Shown here: in pieces, positions 41,901 through 53,900 of the stretch | Position numbering within the stretch: the stretch's first letter is position 1 | How the letters are laid out: each line of letters opens with the position of its first letter | DNA from: Sipunculus nudus | Lineage: Eukaryota > Annelida > Sipuncula > Golfingiida > Sipunculidae | DNA length: 64,000 bases | NCBI GenBank assembly: GCA_026874595.1 | Contig: CM049316.1 | Span: 19,863,839-19,927,838 of the forward strand | Direction: 5' to 3' | The notes under the pieces: model-generated | What the model was told of the DNA's origin: nothing | The model's input: only the letters and a program-made list of their open reading frames with translations | The model's database searches: none | Made by a program: the position numbers and the translations under genes

Positions 41901-44900
41901 CATGTCAATGAGTCCACAACTAACTTTCAAACGATGACCTACAGGTCCAAGGATATTTCATTAGAGTCTGTTTCAAATGTCTGGTAGGAATTTCTCAGGT
42001 TTGCTGCTTAGAGGTAATAACTGTGAGGTTTTAATTTTTTTGATGGGGATGGGGGGGGTGGGGGGAGATTGCATGAGGAGAGATCTGGTCACTATTCATT
42101 TTTCACATTGACAACATCAGCTTTTTAATACAAGCTAGAAAGTTATCTATTTTTACCTGTATAATAACTTCATATAACTAAGTCTTCTTGATGAGGACAA
42201 TTTTTTTGTGTGAAAGGGGTATTAGATCAGATTTAAAATAACTGCTTTTGATAGAGACTGAATGTTATAATATTAATATGCGCCGAGGTGTCTAGTTTTG
42301 TCCAAGTATATAGGATGAATGAATACAAATCAAAACTGCGGTATATTTGCTGTGCATGAAGAACATCCTATACACCCTAAATTCTTTTTAGTTATGGCAT
42401 AAACATGATAATGGTATCATAAGAAATGCTAAATATTTTTTCTCACTTTGTATAATGTTCATAATGCAAAGTTCTGCACCTACCTGGATATCAGTGGAGT
42501 AGATATCTTGACGGGAGGAGCCCTCTTGGGCGGCCCTCCACACTGCCGTTCTCTCTTGTGAGGTACCTGTAAGAACACAATTCTGTAGTACAATCTTAGT
42601 CCATGCCCTTTGTCTTTTCCGGTTTTTTTTCTTGATTATTTTCCATTTTGTCTTTGTTCTAGTCTTATTCTCACTGTTGTCCTTGCCTTGTCTTTGTGAG
42701 GTAGTAGTCTTTTGCCTTTTCTTTCTGTCCTTGTCTTTCATTTTCTCTGTTCTTAATTTGTTTCTGTTGCCTTCTTGATTATCCTTGTCTTGCCTTTGTC
42801 CTTTTCTTTTTGTCCTTTTCTTACTGTCCTTTTCTTTTTGTCATTTTCTTCTTGTCCTTTTATTTTTTGTCCTACTGTTATATGTTCTTGTTTTGTCATT
42901 GTCCTTATCTTTTATCCTTACTTTGTCCTCTTATCCATGTCTTAACTTTGTTATTTGCTTTGTCCTTGTCATGTACCCTAATTTGTCTTACTGTTTGCCT
43001 TTTCATTTGCCTTGCATTTGCTTTTCATTGCCTTTGCCTTGTTTTTTACTAGCATTGTCTTGTTTTATATGATCTTTTCAGATCTTACTTAGGCTAGACC
43101 AAATTTTGTGCATTCCTATATTAGGTAATCTTATAATAACTGACTGTTTACAAAGCTTAATTACACATGCTAGCATGAGTGATATGTGAATCAAAAGGAA
43201 AATAAGGATAAAACTGTTGATTTTACTGAATGAGAGTCTCTCCTGTTAAAAAGACGAGAAAAATAAACTTAAGCAGATGGAAGGTTAAAACTATGGTGAC
43301 CTGATAATTTTCACATGCTAATGAAAAATACATACAGTTTGAAAGTCCTGTCAAACCTTTGATAAGCAAACTTTCAATGCATCTGTCTTCTACCTGTCAT
43401 GTGTAATCTATTACGGCTTGTTACCATCAAATGCACTTCCTGAACTGATGGGAAAAGTAGGATGCTGAATAAAATGTGCAGGGGTAGACCAAATGGACTG
43501 TAAGACTGCATTTTGTATCACTTTGTTGATACACTGACTGTTTTGCTACACAGAATCAAAGGACTGTTACTACCTTAAAGAGGCTCCATGTAGGGCTTTG
43601 CACTCTCAACTCAAATATAACCCAGTGTCCTGTACTCACTAAAAGTAAAAGATCCATGAGGGCATCATATCTACCTGTCCTAATTGTATGAAAGTTTTAA
43701 ACCAGCAGAATAATGCGTGGTCTAAAATGCCTGTTTTTTTGTCCTACACAGGTTGTTGTTGTTTTCCCAAGCACATACTAACCCAGTTTGAAAATGACAA
43801 AATAGCTGTTCAAAATGGCAAAGTTTATGGTAAATGCCGATAGTCCTGTCTTACACCCGGTTCCGTTTTTGGCATACAAGTTTAGCATACAAAGTCACGA
43901 CAAATTTGTCAAACACATGGTTTTCTAGCAGTTAAATATAAGACACCTTTGATAGGTAAGTTTCATTCTCACTATAAGTCAAGAATTATCTTTTAAGTTA
44001 GACTGCATGATAACTTGTAGGAACACCTACCCTCAGGATACTTGTACATGTTGGTGACGTCCATTCTCTCGTTGTTGTATGGACTCTTAGTACTGATATT
44101 CTTTCCAACACTGTGTGACAAATTGAAATATTTCACAAGTCCTGTACAGATATGAAGCCCACAATTTTGACCAATTAAAGAGTTATGTTCATACATTTTA
44201 AAAAGTAGACAATAACTTAAACAAAAATATATCAGCTTAAAATTAGAAGCAATGATGTCCCTGCTAGGGTTTCATTTGAGAGCATATAGGCTATCTTATA
44301 CATAAGCTGATCATAAATTTTGTATGATTTATAATATCATAAAATGAAGAAATAAGCATTTTTAATTACCTTTCTATGGTCTGAAGTTACCTTTCCTATA
44401 TTGGGAAGATATATTGATTCAAACAGGCTTCATTTCACTATTTTCAGCAAACACCAAAAATCATGATTTCAAAACCATTCAAATTCATTAAATAACCCCA
44501 TATCTTTTATGCACTGCATTAGTAGTTTGTTGTCATGAATGTATGGGAATTCCCACCTGTTTGTTTCTTTGACAGGTTTGTACTGGCCATCAGGCATCTG
44601 GATCCAGTGGATGCGGTCAGCATTCACCTCAGCGAAGATAAATGGTCCATCATAAGGAAGGTGGACAAGGCCATTCTTGAGGGCTTCCAGAGAGGAAGGT
44701 CCACAACAGTATACACCTATATCAAACATGGTGCAGATGTAATATGTACATAAGCGTGATTTACCAATAGAGCAGCTGAAGAAATTAAAAGAAGACAAAA
44801 ACATTTCCAGAGTGTGATTAAACTTCACTGACTGTTGTTAATATGACTTGTATGACAATTTGTGTACATTATTTATCCATGCAGTTTTTAACAAATTTAG

Positions 44901-47900
44901 TCAACCTGCGATTTACTTTCTATTTAACTCCTGTTAACTGAATTAGGTATACACATTCTTGACATCTGTGGAAAACTTGACAAATAACATAATTTTTATT
45001 AATAACTAAATATAAAGGTTTTCAATATATAATATAAAATAGCTCATTTGATATCCAATATACATTAAATAATATCAATCAGCATATATAATCATATATA
45101 AGTCAATATTGTGTGTGGTCTTTACCTTCTTTTCTTTACCAACTATCAAACACAAGTAAATTTGAGATAGAAACACCAAACAAGGGACCCATGGGTCACT
45201 GTGCTCAGCTGAAGTTGACCTTGAAGGTAAAAATCTAAAATAATATCAAATGGAGATCAAGTGTAAGAGGAAGAGGTAATAAAGGCCATGGTTGGTTTAT
45301 ATGATTTGTTTGTATTGATGAGCAAGAAGTTGTTGCAAATAATATTTTGTGACCTGACCATGTGTTTCCTAATGTTGAAACTGAAGCATGTGAGCAGTTT
45401 GTGAACAAATGATCTGTACTATACAATGATCATTAGTTGACTTTTTGATTAACTGTTGACATTTCAGTAGTTTACAAATTTGTTCAATTGAATCTATTTT
45501 TTATATAATATATATTATTAAATATATTAAATATATATATAACATATTTCTGAATATTAACGTTGATTCAAAATTCAAAATAGCATCATCATAAATCTCA
45601 ATCTTGTCATGTAACACCACATCATGCATACAAATGTATATTTATATATTCATGGGGGGGGGGGGGGAGGGGGTGTGATATGAGAACAATTGTACACCTG
45701 TCACAGCAGGGGATCTCCCCCAGTGACTGTAACAAATCAGGAACCCTGGCATAGCTGACTTCCAGTGACCTGGAGTGGCCTACCTGCATCTGGAACAAAG
45801 CTAGTGATTGCAATAGAGCCTCAAGATAAAATTCAATAACTAGCCTAATTTTCAACCTTTTATTTTCAAATTTCAGATTTAATCAAATTAAATACTTATG
45901 TTTACATGCTGTGAAAATTAAATCAACAGTACTCACAGGAAAAAAAACATGCCTTGGTCAAAGTTGGGTAAAATTTAAGATACTAATTTTATGTTTATGC
46001 TAATAATTTACAAAATTTACAAAATACAGATCTAATTTTCAGTATACAATTAAATCTTAATTAAACAAAGTTATATACTTGAAAAAAAATTCTCCAGATT
46101 CAATAATTTTCATTTAACGTGAGTAAATATTTTTCCTGATTTTTTACAAAGTCCATTATGTTTGGGCCCATAACTTAAAACAATTATGCAAAACTGACAT
46201 TATTTCTGGCATGTGCATAGCGAATGTATAGAAAAATATGTATATTATATATGATCAAAGTCAGATCAGTGGTTTTGATATTAGGCAGTCCTGAAGTGTA
46301 ACAATGGGTTTTAAATGGAAAAATGAAGATTTTCATTAATATCTCGAAGGAATTAAGTCCTAGTGACCAAATTCTTGGCATGGTAGGGAATTTTGGAGAC
46401 ATCTAACTGTATGCCAAATTTAAGGAACTTAGAGCTGAAGCTGGGGAGCTGAGCTCTAGCAAACTGCGTAACACTAGCTTGATGTAAACAATATGTGACA
46501 GGTGCTTGAAAACTTGAATAAAATCTAGAGATTTTGATCAACTGGTTTCAAATTGTTTATGTTAGCAGTTGAAATGCTAACAAAAACATGCTTTGAAAAT
46601 TAAATCCACAGCAGTTACAGTATAAAAACGTGCCTTGGTCAAAGCTGGGCAAAATTTAAGGTACCAATTTTTTATTTTTGCTAATATTTTAAAAAATTTA
46701 AAAGATTTTGTTCTAACTTTGAGTATACAATTTAATTTTGATTAATAAAAGTTATATTCCTGGAAAAAAGTGCTTAGCTTTAACAAGTTTTGTGTTAAGT
46801 GATCAAATTTCTTTCCTGATTATTTACAAAATGCATTATGTTTGGGCCCATAACTTTTCTAAATTATATAATACAGACCTAATTTCTGGCATGTACATAG
46901 GAACTATTTAGAGGATTATTTATGGTAAATATGAGGAAAAACAGATGAGTGGTTTTGATATTAAGCAGTCCTGAAGTGTAAAAATAGGTTTTTAATAACA
47001 AGTGACCCATGGGTCATGACGCTCAGCTGACTGGGAAGAGATTCGCAAAAGGAAATTTTATCATCAGAATGGTAGTATATACCCATTCAACTGAAGCATC
47101 AAACAGATTAACCAACAGGCCAAGATTTAGTCTGTATTTATATATCTCAAAAATAGAGAAAAATGTGTAAACTTTTAAAACTAGAATACGGGTAACCGAC
47201 AAGTGACTACATGTATCTGCCAAAATCAGATAGTGAGGCATGGATTGAGTGGCAAGGGGAAATAGAGTGAGGTATGTTGCATATTAGCATGGATGTCTGC
47301 AGCCTAAATGTGTATGTAGGTTGTGCCACCTACCACAAATCCAGAAAGCTGTCCAAGTTGTATACACCTGCAAAATTTTAGGCAGAAAAGTCAAACCACT
47401 ACATGTATATGAGCGATTTTTGCCCATGGCAGACAAACAGACAAACACTGTGCAAAAATCTTTCCAGGTAACCCCTCCAGTTTTGTGTATGATAAAGACC
47501 TATGTGAGATCTAAACACATGCACAATTTTGGCCCAATCGGTCAAATGGTTCCTGAGATATGAGCTTGGATGTGTCCAGTGTTAACTAGAATGTAGGTGG
47601 CGCCACCTGTCATAAAATCAAGAAAGCTGTCCACGATGTATAAACCTGCAAAATTTTAGGCAGTTATGTCGATCCACTACAGAGAAATGAGTAATTTTAG
47701 GCCACGGCAGACTAACAGACAGACGCTGTGCAAACATTGTTACAGGTGGCGCCACCATTTTTTGTGTATGTTACAGAGCTATCAAAGGGCTACATTTGTA
47801 TAAATTTTATTTCCTGATCAGTCAAACGGTTCCCGAGATATAAGCTTGGATGTCATCAGTGTGAACGTGAACGTAGGTGGCGCCACCTGTCATAAAATCA

Positions 47901-50900
47901 AGAAAGCTATCCTTGATGTATGCACATGAAGAATTTCAGGTGAATTAGTCAATTCACTGCAGAGATATGAGTGATTTTAACCCAAGGCAGATGAACAGAT
48001 GGACACTGTGCCAACATGGCTACAGGTGGCGCCACCATTTTTTGTGTATGTTATAAAGCAATCCAAGGGCTACATTTGTATCAATTTTATTTCCTGATCG
48101 GTCAAACGGTTCCCGAGATATGAGGGTTTATGAGTGGAAACAGACCCACAAATGGACACTGGATAGAGAGGAAAGGTCAGAGGTCAATGCAAATTGGTTA
48201 GGCACCAGTTCACATGTGACCCGATAATAGGTGTAATTTTGGGAAAAATCGGTCCATTAGTCTCCGAGGAGCTCTCTGGAAACGAACGCCGCGGCGGAGG
48301 AACTCGGTCAAAAACATAGTATCCGCAAAACTTCGTTTTGGCGGATACAAAAATACAGGTGGCTCCACCAGTCTGCAGAAACTAATAAAAACACTTAATG
48401 GTCAATATCCATGCAAAAAATCATGGTGATCTCTGCATTAGTTGTTCAGATACTTCAGTTTTTGTATCAAATTGTCCATTATTCTGAGGGATACTTCGGA
48501 GTCCTATAGCTTGAAGGATATGGGTAACAGAGACCTAATTTCAAGTTTCCACAGGCACCTTTCATGGGCCTCCTTGCATGACAAGAATGAAGATTCTAGG
48601 TCCAGTTGTTGCGATTTGTACCCTGTTGACAGATAACCACATCTTTAAAGGTCTCAAAAAAAAAGAAAAAAATTCGTAAAAATTTGAAAAAAAATAGAGG
48701 TGGCACACCCAGTCTGCAGAAACTGATGGAACAGCTCATGATCAATATGTATGCCGAAAATCATGACCATCAGTGTTGTAGTTATTGAAATACTGCAGTT
48801 TTTGTATCAAATTTTCCATTATTCTGGGGGGGGGGGGGGGGTATTTTGGACCCATACAACTTAAAGAATATGGGTAACAGAGACCTAATTTCAAGTTTCC
48901 ATGGAGACTTTTCATGGGTCTCCCTGTGTGTCAAGAATGAAGATTCTTGGTCCAGTTTTTATGATTTGTGCCCTGTTAACAGATGTTCATATCTTTAAAG
49001 GTCTCAAAAATACAGAAAAATTTCGTAAAAAAAACCGAACAAATACAGGTGGTGCCACCAGTCTGCAGAAACTTATGAAACACTCCATGATCAATATCCA
49101 TGCAAACAATTATGGTTATCTCTGCATTAGTTGTTCAGATACTTTAGCTTTTGTATCAAATTTTCCATTATTCTGAGCTGTACTTTGGAGTGCCATAGCT
49201 CAAAGGATATGGGTAACAGAGATCAAATTTCAGGTTTCCATGGAGACTTATCATGGGTCTCCCTGTGTGTCAAGAACGAAGATTCTAGGTCCAGTCGTTA
49301 CGATTTGTACCCTGTTGACAGATAACTACATCCTTAAAGGTCTCAAAAATGGAGAAAACAATTCGTGAACATTGAAAAATACAGGTGGCGCCACCAGTCT
49401 GCACAAACTGATGAAACATCTCATGATCAATATGTATGTCGAAAATCATGACCATCAGTGATGTAGTTAATGAGATATTGAAGTTTTTGTATGAAATTTT
49501 TGACTATTCTGGGGGGTAATTTTGGGCCCCATAGCTCGAAAGAATATGGGTAACAGAGACCTAATTTCTGGTTTCCATGGAGACTTTTCATAGGTCTCTC
49601 AGTGTGTCGAAAATGAAGATTCTAGGTCCAGTGGTTATGATTTGTGCCACGCTAACAGATGACAGCATCCTCAAAGGTCTCAAAAATAGAGGAAAAAATC
49701 GTAAAAAATCAAACAGTACAGGTGGCGCCACCAGTCTGCAGGAACTGATCGAACATCTCATGATCAATATGTATGCCAAAAATGAAGACCATCAGTGATG
49801 TAGTTATTGAGATATTGAAGTTTTTGTATGAAATTTTTTACTATTCTGGGGGGTACTTTGGGGCCCCATAGCTCAAAGGATATGGGTAACAGAGACCTAA
49901 TTTTTGGTTTCCAAGGAGATTTTTCATGGACCTCTCAGTGTGTCAAGAATTAAGATTCTAAGTCCAGTCTTTATGATTTGTGCCTTGTTAACAAATGTTC
50001 ACATTTTTAAAGGTCTCAAAAATAGAGAAAAAAATTCGTAAAAAATCGAAAAATACAGGTGGCGCCACCAGTCTGCAGGAAGTGATGTAACATCTCATGA
50101 TCAATATGTATGCCAAAAATCATGACCATCAGTCAAGTAGTTAATGAGATATTGAAGTTTTTGTATGAAATTTTTGACTTTTCTGGGGGGTATTTGGGGC
50201 CACATAGCTCGAAGGATATGGGTAACAGAGACCTAATTTCTGGTTTCCAAGGAGATTTTTTATGGACCTCTCAGAATCCCAAGTTACAAGATTCTAGGTC
50301 CAGCGGTTACGATTTGTGCCTGGTTAACGGACGGACAGACGGACAGACAGACAGACGGACAGACGGACGACGGACAAAGAGTGATCGCTATAGCTCGGAT
50401 GACTTTCAGTCAGCTGAGCTAAAAAATTGAGGTTATTCCTTAATTTCTCAAAGGAACGAAGTCACAAAGACCCAGTTTTCGGCTTGGTAGGAGATCTTGG
50501 GGACATCTAACATTATACCAAATTTTGGATTCCTAGGTCTTACGGTTTCAAACGTGCCACATCTACAGACGGACGGATGGACGGAAGGCAAGACGGACGG
50601 ACGACGGACAATGGACCATGACTATAGCTCAGATGACTTATAGTCAGCTGAGCTAAAAATGAATTTTTAAATATATATTATAAAAAGTATTCTTTCATAA
50701 TGATAGGACATCACAAGGAATCCTTCACAGCTGTGATTAAAAGCATCCATGTAATAGTAATAAGGCATCTTTAACAGATAACTATCTCACAAAATATGTA
50801 AATAACAAAAAGTAACAAGTGACCCATGGGTCATGACGCTCAGCTGACTGGGAAGAGATTCGCAAAAGGAAATTTTATCATCAGAATGGTAGTATATACC

Positions 50901-53900
50901 CATTCAACTGACGCTTCAAACAGATTAACCAACAGGCCAAGATTTAGTCCGTATTTATATATCTCAAAAATAGAGAAAAATGTGTAAACTTTTAAAACTA
51001 GAATACGGGTAACCGACAAGTGACTACATGTATCTGCCAAAATCAGATAGTGAGGCATGGATTGAGTGGCAAGGGGAAATAGAGTGAGGTATGTTGCATA
51101 TTAGCATGGATGTCTGCAGCCTAAATGTGTATGTAGGTTGTGCCACCTACCACAAATCCAGAAAGCTGTCCAAGTTGTATACACCTGCAAAATTTTAGGC
51201 AGAAAAGTCAAACCACTACATGTATATGAGCGATTTTTGCCCATGGCAGACAAACAGACAAACACTGTGCAAAAATCTTTCCAGGTAACCCCTCCAGTTT
51301 TGTGTATGATAAAGACCTATGTGAGATCTAAACACATGCACAATTTTGGCCCTATCGGTCAAATGGTTCCTGAGATAGGAGCTTGGATGTGTCCAGCATT
51401 AACTAGAATGTAGGTGGCGCCACCTGTCATAAAATCAAGAAAGCTGTCCACGATGTATAAACCTGCAAAATTTTAGGCAGTTATGTCGATCCACTACAGA
51501 GAAATGAGTAATTTTAGGCCACGGCAGACTAACAGACAGACGCTGTGCAAACATTGTTACAGGTGGCGCCACCATTTTTTGTGTATGTTACAGAGCTATC
51601 AAAGGGCTACATTTGTATAAATTTTATTTCCTGATCGGTCAAACGGTTCCCAAGATATAAGCTTGGATGTCATCAGCGTGAACGTGAACGTAGGTGGCGC
51701 CACCTGTCATAAAATCAAGAAAGCTATCCTGGATGTATACACATGACGAATTTCAGGTGAATTAGTCAATTCACTGCAGAGATATGAGTGATTTTAACCC
51801 AAGGCAGATGAACAGATGGACACTGTGCAAACATGGTTACAGGTGGCGCCCCCAGACGGACAGACGGACAGACAGACAGACGGACAGACGGACGACGGAC
51901 AAAGAGTGATCGCTATAGCTCAGATGACTTTCAGTCAGCTGAGCTAAAAAAAATCACTATGACAACAACAATAAGCAAACTTACTTTGATAAACCACCCA
52001 TGAGGTCTTGAGAAAAAGAATATCATCACATGTCATAATTCCAAGATTTTCGCTTTTCCTCATTTTTAAAAAGATTGCATTTGACAGTTTAACACTTGCA
52101 AGCTGGAAACCTTCAAGCAGGTGTTTGAGTGGTGTGACTGACAATTAACCGCCTGACTGATTTTATTGAAATCAAGGTCATTGTATACAAAGCATAAATG
52201 TTATGGCATAATATGAGCTACCTTTAGAATATCACATGTCTAAAATTCAAGTTATTCACCTATTAAAGTGTTTTCTTGACCATGTTTGCACCACACTTGA
52301 CCCATAAAACACATTTATGCAAAAGTTTGGGAGAATCTGCCCAGCCTTAGCTGAGAAAAGCTGCTGAAAGACAAATGGCAAATGATAGCAAATGGCCATG
52401 ACTACAGCTCACAGGTGAGATTGCAATAAATAAAAAGTCAACAGCATTTATACACAATGCCAGTGAATTCTGATTGTTAAGAGGCAAATAAACTCCAAAA
52501 AACTAATCTTAAAAATTTGTAATTATTTTCAGGAGTTATACTGTCTTTCTAGATTTGGTGTTGTTTAATAGGTTTGTTTGAATGATTTATTGATACAATA
52601 TATAGTAAATACCTTCATGTGGTATCCTACGATTACATATTTAGATAAACATGTATCAATGGATTGAGCGAAGGCTACTTTAAGCTTATGTAGCTCACTC
52701 CTGATTATCAAGATTATAATTTTCTGACGGAAAGAGGGGTGTGATTTTATCATGTTGATGAATTTGAAATATAGAAAGGTGTGGACAACATAATGAGTAT
52801 GTTTAATAGGATGTTTTCCAAGATGATAATTTTCTGATGGAAAGGGGAGTGCAGTTTTATTATGTTGATGAATTTGAAAAATAGAAAGGTGTGGACAATA
52901 TAATGACTATGTTAAAAAGGTGAAGGGGGAATGCAGAGTAGTGAAGGACCAGGGGCAGAAGTGGCAGCAACAAGACCCTAATTAAGGTTTTAGAAAATTC
53001 ATCAGCCTCTGAAACAAACCTAACAGGTATATATGATGTTGAGAAGCTAAATATTACCATCACTGGTCTCTTGTGGTGTAGCATCAATGGCCTGCCAGCC
53101 TCCGTATCCAGGGGGCAGGTCTGGTCTTGCCATCCATACCTCATTCCATACATGGAAGTTCCTGCAGCAAAAGAGTTAAAATGAAATATGGAAAGAATTA
53201 TCTTCCTACAGGAATTGTTTGCTGACTTTTATGAGACAAAGGTACAAGTATGCAACAATAAACTATATAAACATCATAAACACAAAACCTAGATAGAGAT
53301 TCAGATTATTTTTTATGACACCTTTAATATAAAAGACCTGCATATCTTGTATTACAAATGTTCTGATTTTACAGCCTCTCTTTAATCAGATTTTTTCTTT
53401 TGAAGTGTTCCCAGGAGAACGCTGTCTGTTCAGAATGTATTTCAGAAAGGGCTCCACAATTTTATATGAAAAGAAAAATTACTATAAACAAGAGGTTGAT
53501 CAGTACATAAATTCATCCTTTGTACAAGGAATATATTTTTGTGATCTCCTTAACAACTATAGAACCCTGATGTTCAACAAAGAATTATATTTATCCTGGT
53601 AATTTTTAAGGCTTTCAAGCAAATGGCTTTTCCAAAAATAACCTTATTTTATCTCAACAGACAAAATCTTGTACATATTTTTGGTGAGATTCACTTTGTA
53701 CAGGTAAATGCTTGTCTAAGTTCAGCCAGTACTTATCTCACCAGACAGAGTCCTCATTCATGTGTTCCAGTGGCTGACCGTCAGGGGTCCAGTAGTCATC
53801 AATGGTGATGCTGCCGTCATGGTCGTGAGCTGAAGCAAAGTTTGTGATGCTGCGGCACGGGATACCAAGGCAACGACAAACTGGAAAACAGATATTCAAA

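Larger units (their letters stand above)
46999..50426 (+). mobile_element. Family I-ended composite element, nested inside copy 3
   Basis: The left end has the palindrome GACCCATGGGTC (47004-47015) and CTCAGCTGACT (47022-47032). The right end has AGTCAGCTGAG (50408-50418), the exact inverse complement, then CTAAAA. The core differs from copies 1-3: it holds a family II segment (47175-48352), then a 337-bp tandem array (48357-50290), then a GACGGACA-rich tail. No transposase, helicase or Rep frame is seen. Translated frames at 47023-47241 and 47321-47563 recur in the derivative at 50815-51950 only because the DNA does. Confidence 0.72.
45181..50659 (+). mobile_element. Family I Helentron/pearl-like element, copy 3 (outer, interrupted)
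   Basis: The left end is GGGACCCATGGGTCAC (palindrome 45186-45197) then CTCAGCTGA (45204-45212). The right end is a GACGGACGG-rich tract then AGTCAGCTGAG (50642-50652) and CTAAAAA. The body is the inverse of copies 1 and 2 and includes two tandem units of ~0.68 kb (compare 45905 onward with 46587 onward). Its sequence stops at ~46998 in GTGTAAAAATAGGTTTTTAA and resumes at ~50427 with TTGAGGTTATTCCTTAATTT. An uninterrupted version of that junction is seen at 46295-46350. So the element at 46999-50426 was inserted into it. Confidence 0.7.

Noticed and set aside
42388-43072. Frames rich in Lys/Arg/Thr (minus) or Phe/Leu/Ser/Cys (plus)
   Set aside because: Products of a polypyrimidine/polypurine low-complexity tract overlapping transglutaminase exon 10.
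47023-51413. Pairs of nearly identical predicted proteins at 47023/50840 and 47321/51138
   Set aside because: The DNA itself is duplicated as part of repeat elements; frames contain no known domain and differ by non-silent changes without bias.
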